A DNA stretch of 64,000 bases from Candidatus Legionella polyplacis (GTDB lineage: Bacteria; Pseudomonadota; Gammaproteobacteria; Legionellales; Legionellaceae): positions 1 to 64,000 of the forward strand of contig NZ_CP135136.1 in the NCBI RefSeq assembly GCF_037013735.1, written 5' to 3'. The notes beneath the pieces were generated by a model, which saw only the letters and a program-made list of their open reading frames with translations, did no database searches and was not told the DNA's origin. Positions within the stretch are counted from its first letter, which is position 1, and the number at the start of each line of letters is the position of its first letter. Position numbers and translations under genes: made by a program. This document shows positions 1 through 10,839 of the stretch, in pieces.

Positions 1-1062
1 ATGAATATTCATAAGATTTTTATGCGATTAGCTCTTAAACAAGCTTGGTTAGGAAAAGGTTTTTGTTCTCCAAATCCAAGTGTAGGAGCAGTAGTGGTGA
101 AAGATAATAAAATTATAGCTAAATCTTATCATCGTGGATTTGGATCTGAACATGCAGAAGTTTCTGTATTAAAAAAAATACCTACAAATATAAAACATTT
201 GATCATGTATGTTACATTAGAGCCTTGTAATCATTGGGGAAAAACTCCACCATGTGTTAATGCTATTATAGCTTATGGTGTATACAAAGTTGTATATGGT
301 TTTCCTGATCCAAATTTTATTGTAAAGAAAAATAATACATCTAAAATTCTACAAAATGCTGGAATTAAAGTTATATATTTTCCTTTAGAAGAAGTTAATT
401 CTTTCTATAAAAGTTATGATTATTGGGTTAAAAATAAAAAACCATGGATCACAGCAAAAATAGCACAGTCATTAAATGGAAAAATTTCATTTTTAAAAAA
501 TAAAGAACGATGTTTAATTTCTAATAAGTTATGTTCAGAATTTACTCATAAACAACGTTTGTATAGTGATGTGATATTAACTACATCAAAGACTATAGAA
601 CGAGATAATCCATTGTTAAATGTTAGATTAAGAAATAAAAGTATTAAAAAGCCTATAGCCATATTAGATCGTTCTTTATCTTTGAATAAAGATATGAGAG
701 TTTTTTATAGTGCGAAATCTTGTTATATATATTATGATTCTAAGTATGATATTAAAAATATCATTAATAATTGTTATTATTATCCAGTTAGAAGTAGTGC
801 TAATTTTTTAGATATAAAAACTATTATTAGTCATTTAGGAAATATGGGGTATCATGATGTTTGGGTAGAAGCAGGTGGAAAATTATTTTCTAATTTACAT
901 TATTATAATTTAGTACAATGCACATACGTATATATAGCTCCTAGATTATTATTAGGGAAAGCTATTTCAGCTTTTCAAAGACAAATTGATTTTTGTAGAT
1001 CAAAAAAAATATATTGGAAAATAAAAAAAGATAATGCTATTCTTTGTATAGAATGGAATTAA
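1..1062 (+). CDS. ribD: Bifunctional riboflavin biosynthesis deaminase/reductase RibD
   Basis: Catalyses the deamination and the side-chain reduction of the pyrimidine intermediate of riboflavin synthesis. The 353-aa protein has an N-terminal zinc deaminase domain (about 1-145) with the HAE motif at His51-Glu53 and the second metal motif PCNHWGKTPPC, giving Cys76 and Cys85, almost the same spacing as E. coli RibD. A reductase domain follows (about 150-353). Length is close to the E. coli protein (367 aa). The ATG is the first base of the window, so a longer 5' end cannot be excluded, but the distance from this Met to His51 matches the family. It opens a riboflavin block with ribE, ribH and ribBA downstream. 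Confidence 0.95.
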   Translation: MNIHKIFMRLALKQAWLGKGFCSPNPSVGAVVVKDNKIIAKSYHRGFGSEHAEVSVLKKIPTNIKHLIMYVTLEPCNHWGKTPPCVNAIIAYGVYKVVYGFPDPNFIVKKNNTSKILQNAGIKVIYFPLEEVNSFYKSYDYWVKNKKPWITAKIAQSLNGKISFLKNKERCLISNKLCSEFTHKQRLYSDVILTTSKTIERDNPLLNVRLRNKSIKKPIAILDRSLSLNKDMRVFYSAKSCYIYYDSKYDIKNIINNCYYYPVRSSANFLDIKTIISHLGNMGYHDVWVEAGGKLFSNLHYYNLVQCTYVYIAPRLLLGKAISAFQRQIDFCRSKKIYWKIKKDNAILCIEWN

Positions 1063-1140
1063 AGAATATTTTTAAGATATTTATTTTTAAAAAGGTTTTA
1101 GATGGATGTATAACTAATTTAATTTTTAAAAAATATTTTT

Positions 1141-1606
1141 ATGGTGAAAAAAATTTTTAATGTTTTAATTTATTTTTTTGGATTTGGCTTTGGGAGTGGT
1201 TTTATTCCTAAAGCACCAGGTAGTTTTGCTACTGTGGTTTCAATTCCTATATATTTATTTTTAGTTTCATTTTGTTCTTTAAAATTGTATGTTTTTCTAT
1301 GCATATTTTTTTTTTATTGGTATTTTTATTGTTAATAATACTTCTAATATTACTGGATTATGTGATGATAAAAGAATTGTTTTTGATGAAATTGTTGGTT
1401 ATTTTATAGCAATGTCAGTAAGTTTTACAAATGAAGCATGTGATATAATAATTAGTTTATTTTTATTTAGGTTATTTGATATATTAAAGCCTATTCCAAT
1501 TTGTTTTATTGATTATAATATTAAAAATGGGTTAGGAATAATGATGGATGATCTTTTTGCAGCTTTATTTGTAGTATTTTTTAAAAAATATATTTTATAT
1601 ATTTGA
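1141..1606 (+). pseudogene. pgpA: Phosphatidylglycerophosphatase A, frameshifted at a T10 run
   Basis: PgpA removes phosphate from phosphatidylglycerophosphate to make phosphatidylglycerol. The gene is split between two frames. The first piece (1141-1335, 64 aa) carries the N-terminal FGSGFIPKAPGSFAT segment. The second frame carries DEIVGYFIA, RLFDILKPIPI and GIMMDDLFAAL up to the stop at 1606. The frames meet at a run of ten T (1306-1315). Removing one T joins them into a continuous protein of about 154 aa, near the usual family length (E. coli 172). The conserved residues of both halves are intact, so this is either a very young pseudogene, a sequencing error, or a gene read through by slippage on the homopolymer. 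ATG 1289 in the second frame could start a fragment but lacks a ribosome site and the N-terminal motif. Confidence 0.85.
1306..1315 (+). repeat. T10 homopolymer at the pgpA frameshift
   Basis: Ten consecutive T occur exactly where the two pgpA frames must join; nine T would restore one frame. Runs of this length are known sites of polymerase slippage in A+T-rich symbiont genomes. Confidence 0.9.
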
Positions 1607-1790
1607 GTTATATTTTTAGATATGAGCTATAAGTATATAATATTTTTCAAAAAAATTTTATTTTTTGATACATGATATTTATATAATATTATTTGGTATT
1701 TCAAATGTTATTTAAAAATAATTTGCAAGTTTATATATTAAAATATAGTAAAATATTAATATTGTTTTATAATATAAGGAAAATAATAGT

Positions 1791-2414
1791 ATGTTCACTG
1801 GTATAATTGAAGATAGGGGAAGAATAGTTTGTAATATTATTAAGAAATATACAAGACGTTTAATTATTAAATCGAAATTTAATGATTTATGTATAGGAGA
1901 AAGTATATCTGTTAATGGAGTATGTTTAACATTATTTGCTAAAAAAAAAGAGGGTTTTTTAATGTTTGATGTTTCTCCAGAAACATTGCTTTGTACTACG
2001 TTAAAAAAATTAAAGGTTGGAGATATTGTTAATCTTGAGAGAGCTATGCCAGCATATGGAAGATTTGGTGGCCATTATTTAACAGGGCATATAGATTCTA
2101 TTGCTATAGTAAAGGAAAAAAATATTTTTGAAAATTGTGTAGAATTAGTAGTTGGAGATTTTTCTAATTCTTTTTTGCCTTATGTTTTTATAAAAGGTAG
2201 TATTGCTTTAGATGGGGTAAGCTTGACTATTAATAATATTATAGATGGAAATATTAAATTAATGTTAATTCCTCATACATTAAAAATTACTACAATTAAT
2301 TATTTTAAGTTAGGCCAACGTTTAAATGTTGAATTTGATTATTTAACTAGAGTAGTACTACATCAATTAAAAACTTTAAATGTTATAAAAATGAATCAAT
2401 TGAAGTATAATTAG
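1791..2414 (+). CDS. ribE: Riboflavin synthase alpha chain
   Basis: Dismutates two molecules of 6,7-dimethyl-8-ribityllumazine into riboflavin and the pyrimidine substrate of RibH. The 207-aa protein begins with the hallmark MFTGII and has two tandem lumazine-binding barrels. The first (about 1-95) contains SVNGVCLTL and the second (about 96-190) contains GHYLTGHID and ALDGVSLTIN, which is the expected internal duplication. Length matches E. coli (213 aa). An AAGGA ribosome site lies about 10 bases before the ATG. It follows frameshifted pgpA and precedes ribH. In E. coli the corresponding gene is named ribC or ribE. Confidence 0.95.
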   Translation: MFTGIIEDRGRIVCNIIKKYTRRLIIKSKFNDLCIGESISVNGVCLTLFAKKKEGFLMFDVSPETLLCTTLKKLKVGDIVNLERAMPAYGRFGGHYLTGHIDSIAIVKEKNIFENCVELVVGDFSNSFLPYVFIKGSIALDGVSLTINNIIDGNIKLMLIPHTLKITTINYFKLGQRLNVEFDYLTRVVLHQLKTLNVIKMNQLKYN

Positions 2415-2509
2415 TTTTTATATATTAAGTTTATTATGTAAAGATAGTTTAGTAGAAAAAATATAAATATATATGTTTTATGTATCGATCTAATATGGGT
2501 AATGATAAA

Positions 2510-2977
2510 ATGAGTAATCAAAAAACAAATGTTAGTTTAATTAAATCTTTTCCTATAGGTATAGTAGTGAGTTATTTTAATTATGACATTACATCATTAT
2601 TAAAAAATAGTACATTATCTTATATGGGTGAGTTAGGTTTCCTTCAAAAGGATATAATCTTAATTGAAGTTCCTGGAGCAATTGAAATTCCATTAATTGT
2701 AAAGAGATTAGCAATTAGTAACAAAGTAAAAGTTATTATTACTTTAGGTTCAGTTATTAAAGGAAATACAGATCATTACAATTATGTTTGTCAGCAAGTT
2801 AGTTATGGTTGTCAAAAAGTAGCTATTACTTTTAATATTCCAGTAATTTTTGGTATTTTAACTACTGACAATGAAAAGCAGGCTTTAGAACGTATTAACG
2901 GAAAATTTGGATGTAAAGGAAGAGAAGTGGTAGATTGTGCTTTATCTATGTTTAATATTTTAAACAAGTATTTTTAA
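2510..2977 (+). CDS. ribH: 6,7-dimethyl-8-ribityllumazine synthase
   Basis: Condenses the pyrimidine product of the RibD branch with dihydroxybutanone phosphate from RibBA to give lumazine, the substrate of riboflavin synthase. Conserved features are the FN near the N-terminus (VVSYFNYDIT), PGAIEIP and GSVIKGNTDHYNYV with the catalytic-site His. Three in-frame ATGs exist at 2480, 2495 and 2510. I chose 2510 because it gives 155 aa, the normal family length, and puts the first beta strand at the usual distance; the upstream starts would add a 10-residue tail. No strong ribosome site decides the matter. Confidence 0.92.
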   Translation: MSNQKTNVSLIKSFPIGIVVSYFNYDITSLLKNSTLSYMGELGFLQKDIILIEVPGAIEIPLIVKRLAISNKVKVIITLGSVIKGNTDHYNYVCQQVSYGCQKVAITFNIPVIFGILTTDNEKQALERINGKFGCKGREVVDCALSMFNILNKYF

Positions 2978-3186
2978 TAAATTTTAAATACTTATAAAGT
3001 TAACCATTAATTATATTTTTTTTTAAGTACTTTTAATATTTGTATATTTTTTAAAAATTGTTAAATATATATTATATAAGTGATATTAATTAATACATAT
3101 TATTATATGTGTGATGTTTGTTGGTGAATATATGTTAATAATAATAATTATACATAGAAAATATGTTTATGTTTTAGAATAGAATA

Positions 3187-3618
3187 TTGAAAAAAATAAT
3201 TTTTTTTAAAAGAAGACAAGCAAGAAGGTTAGTATTACAGGCTCTTTATCAATGGTTAATGTCTGAATATGATATTAGAGATATTGAATTACAATTTCGT
3301 GTTCTTTATGATTCGGGGAAAATAGATATATTGTATTTTAGGTATTTATTATTTGGAATAGTAAATTCATTAAAAATTATAGAGGGTTATTTAATAATGT
3401 TTCTTGACAGAACTATTAAAAGTTTAACTCCAATTGAATTAACAACATTAAGAATAGGAACATTTGAATTAATTTACTGTGTTTATATACCTTATAAGGT
3501 TATTTTGAGTGAGTCTATATTATTAAATAAAGAATTTGGATCTAATGAAGGTTATCGTTATGTAAATGGTGTATTGAATAATGTGGCTAAAAAGGTAAGA
3601 AGATTTGAATTGAAATGA
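3187..3618 (+). CDS. nusB: Transcription antitermination factor NusB
   Basis: NusB pairs with NusE (S10) on boxA RNA and promotes antitermination in rRNA operons. The 143-aa helical protein carries the family N-terminus RRQARRLVLQALYQW and a C-terminal part ending in RYVNGVLNNVAKKVR, both typical; E. coli NusB is 139 aa. The only start before the conserved N-terminus is a TTG at 3187; no ATG is available in frame and the ribosome site is poor. It lies between ribH and ribBA. ribH-nusB adjacency is widespread in proteobacteria. Confidence 0.93.
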   Translation: MKKIIFFKRRQARRLVLQALYQWLMSEYDIRDIELQFRVLYDSGKIDILYFRYLLFGIVNSLKIIEGYLIMFLDRTIKSLTPIELTTLRIGTFELIYCVYIPYKVILSESILLNKEFGSNEGYRYVNGVLNNVAKKVRRFELK

Positions 3619-3769
3619 AGTATGTTTTTTATATAAAAAATATATTGTATCTTGTAAATAAGTAAATACTTTTATTATTTAACATGTCATAAAATATTTT
3701 AATCATAAGTGTTTATTATGTTTTATGTTAAATTAAGAAATTTTATAGAGATTTAGGAGTAGTTATAGT

Positions 3770-4978
3770 ATGAAAAATCCTTTTATAAGTATAGATAAGG
3801 CTTTAATGGTTTTAAAATCTGGAAAAATGATTGTTTTAATGGATGATGAAAATAGAGAAAATGAGGGAGATTTAGTTGTTGCTGCTGAATTTGTTACTCC
3901 TGAAATAATTAATTTTATGAGTAAATTTGGAAGAGGATTAATTTGCATGCCTATGGATCGTTCATTAGTAAATAAATTTAAATTACCAATGATGGTAAAT
4001 AATAATAAATCTCCATATGGAACTGCTTTTACTGTTTCTATAGAAGCAGCACATGGAGTATCTACTGGTATATCAGCTTATGATAGAGCTCATACTATTA
4101 AAGTAGCGGTATCTGCATTGAGTAAATCGGATGATATTATTTCTCCAGGACATGTTTTTCCTTTGTTGGCTAAAGAAAATGGTGTATTGGATAGAGCTGG
4201 ACAAACTGAAGCTAGTATAGATTTAGTAAAATTGGCTGGATTAAGACCTGCTTCTGTTATTTGTGAAATTATTAATGAAAATGGAACAATGAGTAGACTT
4301 AATGATTTAATTCTTTTTTCAAAAAAATATGATATAAATCTTGTAAATATTCGTGATCTTATTGATTATAGAATTAAAAATGAAAAATTGATTTCTGAAA
4401 TAGAAACGATTCGTTTGCCATTAAAAAATTATGGAGAATTTTTTATGACAGTATATTCTAATGTTATAGATAATAATGAACATTTTATATTAACAAAATT
4501 ATCGGAATTACATGATGAAATTCCATTGGTTCGTATTCATTCTGAATGTATTACTGGAGATGTATTTGGATCATGTAAATGTGATTGTGGAATGCAATTA
4601 CATAAAGCTTTATATGAAATCAATTGTAAGGGAGGGATTTTAATTTATTTAAGACAAGAAGGAAGAGGAATTGGTTTATCTAATAAATTAAAAGCATATG
4701 CTCTTCAAGAAAAGGGATATGATACAGTAGAGGCTAATTTAAAATTAGGTTTACCGGCAGATAATCGTGATTATTCTGTTGCTTTTCAAATATTAAAATA
4801 TTTAAATTTTAATAAAATAAGATTATTAACTAATAATCCTGAGAAAGTTATAGCATTAGAGAAATATGGCATTAATATTGTTGAACGTTTACCATTGGTT
4901 ATTAATGCAACGGATGATAATAGGATTTATTTAAAAACAAAACAAAAAAAATTAGGACATTTATTAAGAATAAAATAA
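3770..4978 (+). CDS. ribBA: Bifunctional DHBP synthase / GTP cyclohydrolase II RibBA
   Basis: Supplies both starting branches of riboflavin synthesis: 3,4-dihydroxy-2-butanone 4-phosphate from ribulose-5-phosphate and the pyrimidine from GTP. The N-terminal domain (about 1-205) has DDENRENEGD (25-34), SPGHVFPL (125-132) and RAGQTEAS. The C-terminal domain (about 210-402) keeps the zinc cysteines Cys260, Cys271 and Cys273 in GDVFGSCKCDCG, plus LRQEGRGIGL and LPADNRDYSVAFQIL. Both domains therefore look active, which matters because many proteobacterial fusion proteins have a decayed cyclohydrolase half. A TAGGAGT ribosome site at about 3754 precedes the ATG. Confidence 0.95.
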   Translation: MKNPFISIDKALMVLKSGKMIVLMDDENRENEGDLVVAAEFVTPEIINFMSKFGRGLICMPMDRSLVNKFKLPMMVNNNKSPYGTAFTVSIEAAHGVSTGISAYDRAHTIKVAVSALSKSDDIISPGHVFPLLAKENGVLDRAGQTEASIDLVKLAGLRPASVICEIINENGTMSRLNDLILFSKKYDINLVNIRDLIDYRIKNEKLISEIETIRLPLKNYGEFFMTVYSNVIDNNEHFILTKLSELHDEIPLVRIHSECITGDVFGSCKCDCGMQLHKALYEINCKGGILIYLRQEGRGIGLSNKLKAYALQEKGYDTVEANLKLGLPADNRDYSVAFQILKYLNFNKIRLLTNNPEKVIALEKYGINIVERLPLVINATDDNRIYLKTKQKKLGHLLRIK

Positions 4979-5000
4979 ATGATCATTTAAAAATATTAAG

Positions 5001-5036
5001 CTTAACAAAACTTTTTATTTTAAGTTTTAAGTTAAG
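5001..5036 (+). terminator. Possible weak hairpin terminator after ribBA
   Basis: CTTAAC-AAAACT (5001-5012) pairs with AGTTTT and GTTAAG (5023-5028 and 5031-5036) with a two-base bulge, 22 bases after the ribBA stop. There is no strong U run and G+C is low, so this is tentative. Confidence 0.25.
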
Positions 5037-5136
5037 ATTTGATTTTAAATAAATTTCTACAAATAAAATTAGTGTTGTTTTTAACATATTTTGTTTGAGA
5101 TATAAAATTAACTATCAATGTATTTGTTTTTTATAA

Positions 5137-6801
<1,665 letters not shown>

Positions 6802-6806
6802 TTTTG

Positions 6807-6839
6807 AATTTTAAATAATCAAATTAATAATTTAAAATT
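6807..6839. terminator. A/T-only inverted repeat between convergent pyrG and potD
   Basis: AATTTTAAAT (6807-6816) and its exact complement (6830-6839) flank a 13-base loop in the 47-base gap between the convergent genes, flanked by T/A-rich DNA on both sides. It could end transcription from both strands, but an all-A/T stem is weak and may be chance. Confidence 0.3.
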
Positions 6840-6848
6840 TAATTATTA

Positions 6849-7880
6849 TTAAAATGACATTTTTAGTTCTTGCCAATATTCATTATATAATTTTAAAATT
6901 TTTTCTCCTAAATCACGTTGAAAGTAAGCTCGATTTAATATATTACCAGATGGATAAATAATTGGATTTATTTTAATAGATTTTGGTAAAGACATAAAGC
7001 CTTTGTAATTTGTAATAGCTAAACCTTCATTTAAAGTAATTTGTTTGCTAATATTTGGTTGGAGTATAAAATTAATGAATTTATATGCTTCTTTTATATG
7101 AGGAGGATTCTTTGGAATTGCTAAGCAATCTATCCATACAATGAATCCTTCTTTTGGATAATAAAATTTGATATGTTTATTTTCTTTTTCAGATTTCAGA
7201 ATATCAGAGTTCCAAACGGCACCTATAATGGCATCTTCATCCACAATAATAGATTGTACATTATCACTTGCAAATAACTTTATATTTGGTATAAGTTTTA
7301 ATAGATGTTTAAAAGCTTGTTTTATATGATTAGGGTTTTTATCGTTCGGATTATATCCTAAGCTAATTAATGATATAGAAAATATTTCACGAGAATCATC
7401 AAGTAACATTAATTGATTTTTCCAGATTTTATTCCAAAAATTTTTCCAAGAATTAGGTGGTGAATTAATTTTTGTATTATTATAAAAAATTCCAGTGACT
7501 CCCCATGTAATAGGCACACTATATTGATTGTTAAAATCGTAATAATGATGTAAAAAATGATAATCAAGATTTTTAAGATTTGGTAATTGTTGATGATTTA
7601 TATGTTGTAACATACCTTGTACTTTCATTCTTTCTACAAAATAAGAAGATGGTAAAATAATATCATATATATTTGTTTTACTTGTTTTTAGTTTTGTATA
7701 CATAGTTTCATTATTGTCGTAAGTAGAGAAATTAACTTGAATACCGGTTTCTTTTTCAAATTTTTGTATTATAGATTCAGGTATTTCTCCTCCCCAGATA
7801 TAAATATTGATTATCGATTTCTTTGCAAAAACGCTATTATTAATAATAATTAGTAATAGCAATATAATAATGTTTTTCAT
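6849..7880 (-). CDS. potD: Spermidine/putrescine ABC transporter, periplasmic binding protein PotD
   Basis: Captures polyamines in the periplasm for the PotABC importer. The 343-aa protein begins with a clear signal peptide (hydrophobic residues 3-19, likely cleavage near VFA-KK). The mature part has STYDNNETMYTKLKT, YDIILPSSYFVERM and YSVPITWG, matching E. coli PotD (348 aa) closely in order and spacing. Its ATG overlaps the stop of potC by four bases, so the two are translationally coupled as the last genes of potABCD. Confidence 0.95.
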   Translation of the reverse strand: MKNIIILLLLIIINNSVFAKKSIINIYIWGGEIPESIIQKFEKETGIQVNFSTYDNNETMYTKLKTSKTNIYDIILPSSYFVERMKVQGMLQHINHQQLPNLKNLDYHFLHHYYDFNNQYSVPITWGVTGIFYNNTKINSPPNSWKNFWNKIWKNQLMLLDDSREIFSISLISLGYNPNDKNPNHIKQAFKHLLKLIPNIKLFASDNVQSIIVDEDAIIGAVWNSDILKSEKENKHIKFYYPKEGFIVWIDCLAIPKNPPHIKEAYKFINFILQPNISKQITLNEGLAITNYKGFMSLPKSIKINPIIYPSGNILNRAYFQRDLGEKILKLYNEYWQELKMSF

Positions 7881-8647
7881 TTAAATTGATTAGAAAATAA
7901 GTAGAAAATTATAAATGCTATTATTATTGATATTCCAATAGTAATGGAACATAATGCATTAATTTCCGGAGTAATTCCTGTTCTAGCTAAAGAATAAATT
8001 GTTAATGATAACAAATTAAAATTTGGTCCAGTTAAAAAATAACTAATAATAACATCATCAATAGAAATTGTAAAACATAATAATATAGAAATTAATATTG
8101 ATGGCCATAATGTTGGAAATAATATTTTTTTTATCACAATTAGTTGTGTAGCTCCTAGATCAATAGCTCCAAAATATATATTGGAATCAATACTATTAAG
8201 ATAATTGTTTATTATTAAAATAGAAGGAGGTAGACAAAAAGTAATATGTGCTATTAGTAAACTAATAAAACCAAGAGGGATAAAGATAGTACGAAAAAAT
8301 AATAATAAAGAAATTCCAAATATTAAGTCAGGAATGACAATTAGTAAAATTAGTGTTAAATGTATACCATAATGGTGATAATTTGTATAGAAAAATAAAT
8401 AAATACATGTAAAAAAAGCTATTAAGGTAGCAATAATAGAAGAACTTAATCCTAGTTCTATAGAATTTATGAAAGATATCCATAAAATATGATCGTGAAA
8501 AAGTTTTTTATACCATTTAAAAGTAAATCCATGCCATTGTAAAGAAAATTTGGAATCATTTATTGAATAAATTATTAATATTAATATTGGAAAATATAAA
8601 AAAAAATAAATAGTTATAATATATATTTTTTGTATAACGAATTTCAT
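7877..8647 (-). CDS. potC: Spermidine/putrescine ABC transporter permease PotC
   Basis: One of the two membrane permeases of the polyamine importer. The 256-aa protein has about six hydrophobic segments and the ABC-permease loop GAIDLGATQLIVIKKILFP (around residues 161-179), which docks on the ATPase PotA. Length agrees with E. coli PotC (264 aa). It overlaps potD by four bases and follows potB by one base, consistent with a single operon. Confidence 0.93.
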   Translation of the reverse strand: MKFVIQKIYIITIYFFLYFPILILIIYSINDSKFSLQWHGFTFKWYKKLFHDHILWISFINSIELGLSSSIIATLIAFFTCIYLFFYTNYHHYGIHLTLILLIVIPDLIFGISLLLFFRTIFIPLGFISLLIAHITFCLPPSILIINNYLNSIDSNIYFGAIDLGATQLIVIKKILFPTLWPSILISILLCFTISIDDVIISYFLTGPNFNLLSLTIYSLARTGITPEINALCSITIGISIIIAFIIFYLFSNQFK

Positions 8648-8648
8648 T

Positions 8649-9473
8649 TTATTTTTTATTGCTTTTATAATGATAAAATATAAATATTATTAAAGAAAAA
8701 ATACTTAATATTATGTTTGTTGCTGACCCTTTTGGCCAATTTTCTAATGATAAAAATTGGTTTTGAATAAAATTTCCTAATAGCATTGATTTTGCTCCTC
8801 CAAGAATATTTGGAATATAAAACAGGGTCATAGATGGTAAAAAAACTAATAAGCATCCAGATATAATTCCAGGAACTGTATTTGGAAGAAAAATATAATA
8901 AAATATAATCCATTTATTTGCGCCTAAATCTTTTGCTGCATCGATAAGTTCAAAATTAAAATATTTCATATTTGTAAATAATGGCAAAACCATAAATGGA
9001 AATAGATTATAAACTAGTCCTATTAATACTGCAAAATTAGAATATAATATATGTAAAGGTGTTTTAATTATATGCAAATAGAAAAGTATTTTATTAATAA
9101 TTCCTTTAAATTTGAGTATTGTTACTAATGAATAAGTGCGTATTAATGAATTAGTCCAAAATGGTATAATAATAAATATTATTAATAAAGACTGATATTT
9201 TGATCTTACTAGTACATAGCTAAATGGATAAGCAATGATCAAACATAATGTTGTAGTTAGTAAAGCAATAAATAATGATTTAAAAAAAATTTTTGCAAAC
9301 ATTGGGAGAAATAATTCTTTATAATTATTTAAAGTTAACGGTAAAGAAAATAAACTTATACTATTCTTGGTAAAGAAACTAATAATAAACATTAAGCTTA
9401 GTGGAAGAATAGCAAAAAAAATGAGCCAAATATAAATGAAGTATATTGGTATAAATTTAAAATTTTTTTTCAT
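8649..9473 (-). CDS. potB: Spermidine/putrescine ABC transporter permease PotB
   Basis: Second permease of the polyamine importer, forming the channel with PotC. It has 274 aa, about six membrane segments and the EAA-type loop DAAKDLGANKWIIFYYIFLP. E. coli PotB is 275 aa. The start overlaps the end of potA by 17 bases, a typical tightly packed operon junction. Confidence 0.93.
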   Translation of the reverse strand: MKKNFKFIPIYFIYIWLIFFAILPLSLMFIISFFTKNSISLFSLPLTLNNYKELFLPMFAKIFFKSLFIALLTTTLCLIIAYPFSYVLVRSKYQSLLIIFIIIPFWTNSLIRTYSLVTILKFKGIINKILFYLHIIKTPLHILYSNFAVLIGLVYNLFPFMVLPLFTNMKYFNFELIDAAKDLGANKWIIFYYIFLPNTVPGIISGCLLVFLPSMTLFYIPNILGGAKSMLLGNFIQNQFLSLENWPKGSATNIILSIFSLIIFIFYHYKSNKK

Positions 9474-10572
9474 ATGGAAGTAAAATTTCGTTTCCTAAAA
9501 ACCAATAAATCCAAATTTTTTGGTTTATACAATATTTTGATGATTCATTGTTTTCATTAAAAATTTTGATAGTATTTATAATTTTTCCTGAATTTAATAA
9601 AATTTTAAAGTTTATTGTCGATCCTTTATATATTATGTCTATAATTTTACCAGGTAAAATATTTATATTTGTGATATTTTTCTTTTGTATTGTTTTAGAT
9701 TTTGATAAATATATATTTTCTGGTCTTATTATAAGGTAGAGATAATCATTAAGTTTATAATTATTTATATTTATAAAAGATAATATTATAGATTCTATTT
9801 TTGCCATAAAAATATTTTTATTAATTTTTAGGACTTTTATATAAAAGATATTTGTATCTCCTATAAATTTTGCAACATAAATATTAATAGGTGATTTATA
9901 AATTTCTTTTGGAGTGCCTATTTGTTCAATTTTTCCACAATTAAGAATGGCAATTCGATCGGAAATAGATAGTGCTTCTTCTTGGTCATGTGTAACAAAT
10001 ATAAAAGTTATTTTTAGTTTTTTTTGTAATTTTTTTAATTCATATTGCATATTTTTTCTAAGATGATAGTCAAGTGAACTTAATGGTTCGTCTAATAGTA
10101 ATACTTTTGGATGGTCAATAATTGCTCTGGCAATAGCTACTCTTTGTTTTTGACCACCGCTTAAGTTTTTTATGTTATTTTTTGCAAAATTTTCTAGTTC
10201 TACTAGTTGTAGTATTTTATTAACACGGTTAATAATTTCTTTTTTTTTTATATTTTTGCAGTGTAGGGCAAAGGCTATGTTATCTTGAACGGATAAATGA
10301 TTAAATAAAGCATAATTTTGAAATACTGTGTGTATTTCACGTTTTTGAGGTGGTATAGTGTTAATTTTTTTTTCATTTATAAAAATATCCCCGGAAGATG
10401 GATTTTCAAATCCAGAAATTAAACGTAATAAAGTTGTTTTTCCGCACCCGGATGGTCCTAATAAGGTTAAAAATTCACCATGAAATACAGATAAATTGAG
10501 ATTATTTATAATAATTTTTTTTTCATAAGTTTTTGAAAGATGTTTAATTTTTATTAGTGGAATCATTGTCAT
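9457..10572 (-). CDS. potA: Spermidine/putrescine ABC transporter ATPase PotA
   Basis: ATP-hydrolysing subunit that powers polyamine uptake. Walker A GPSGCGKT is at 39-46, the signature LSGGQ at 137-141 and Walker B LLLDEP at 158-163, with the switch His in FVTHDQEEAL. A C-terminal regulatory OB-like domain (about 240-371) is present, giving 371 aa against 378 in E. coli. It is the first gene of potABCD. An alternative ATG two codons later is possible. The coding strand carries an A10 run (T10 at 10240-10249 on the + strand) without loss of frame. Confidence 0.95.
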   Translation of the reverse strand: MTMIPLIKIKHLSKTYEKKIIINNLNLSVFHGEFLTLLGPSGCGKTTLLRLISGFENPSSGDIFINEKKINTIPPQKREIHTVFQNYALFNHLSVQDNIAFALHCKNIKKKEIINRVNKILQLVELENFAKNNIKNLSGGQKQRVAIARAIIDHPKVLLLDEPLSSLDYHLRKNMQYELKKLQKKLKITFIFVTHDQEEALSISDRIAILNCGKIEQIGTPKEIYKSPINIYVAKFIGDTNIFYIKVLKINKNIFMAKIESIILSFININNYKLNDYLYLIIRPENIYLSKSKTIQKKNITNINILPGKIIDIIYKGSTINFKILLNSGKIINTIKIFNENNESSKYCINQKIWIYWFLGNEILLPYEKKF

Positions 10573-10839
10573 TTTAATATAATAAATAATTTTTGTGGCA
10601 GTTATAAATAAATTATTGATTCATTGTTTTTTTAATTTATGTAATTTTAAATTAAATAATTATATATAAATTATATTATAAATATAAAATTTTTTTATAA
10701 AAAAGAAATTTTATAAATTTAATGTTTTTTTGTAAAACATTTATCTTATTATTTTAAATATAATATATGTATATTCTGTTGATTTTTTAGAATAGTCGGG
10801 AAATAATATTTAGATATTTTATGATATGAAAAAAGATTT

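Noticed and set aside
1607-1790. FMN riboswitch upstream of ribE
   Set aside because: The leader is nearly pure A/T and lacks the conserved G-rich RFN-element segments.
8665-8913. 82-codon minus-strand ORF overlapping potB in another frame
   Set aside because: PotB is intact in its own frame and the alternative peptide has no transporter-like or other motif.
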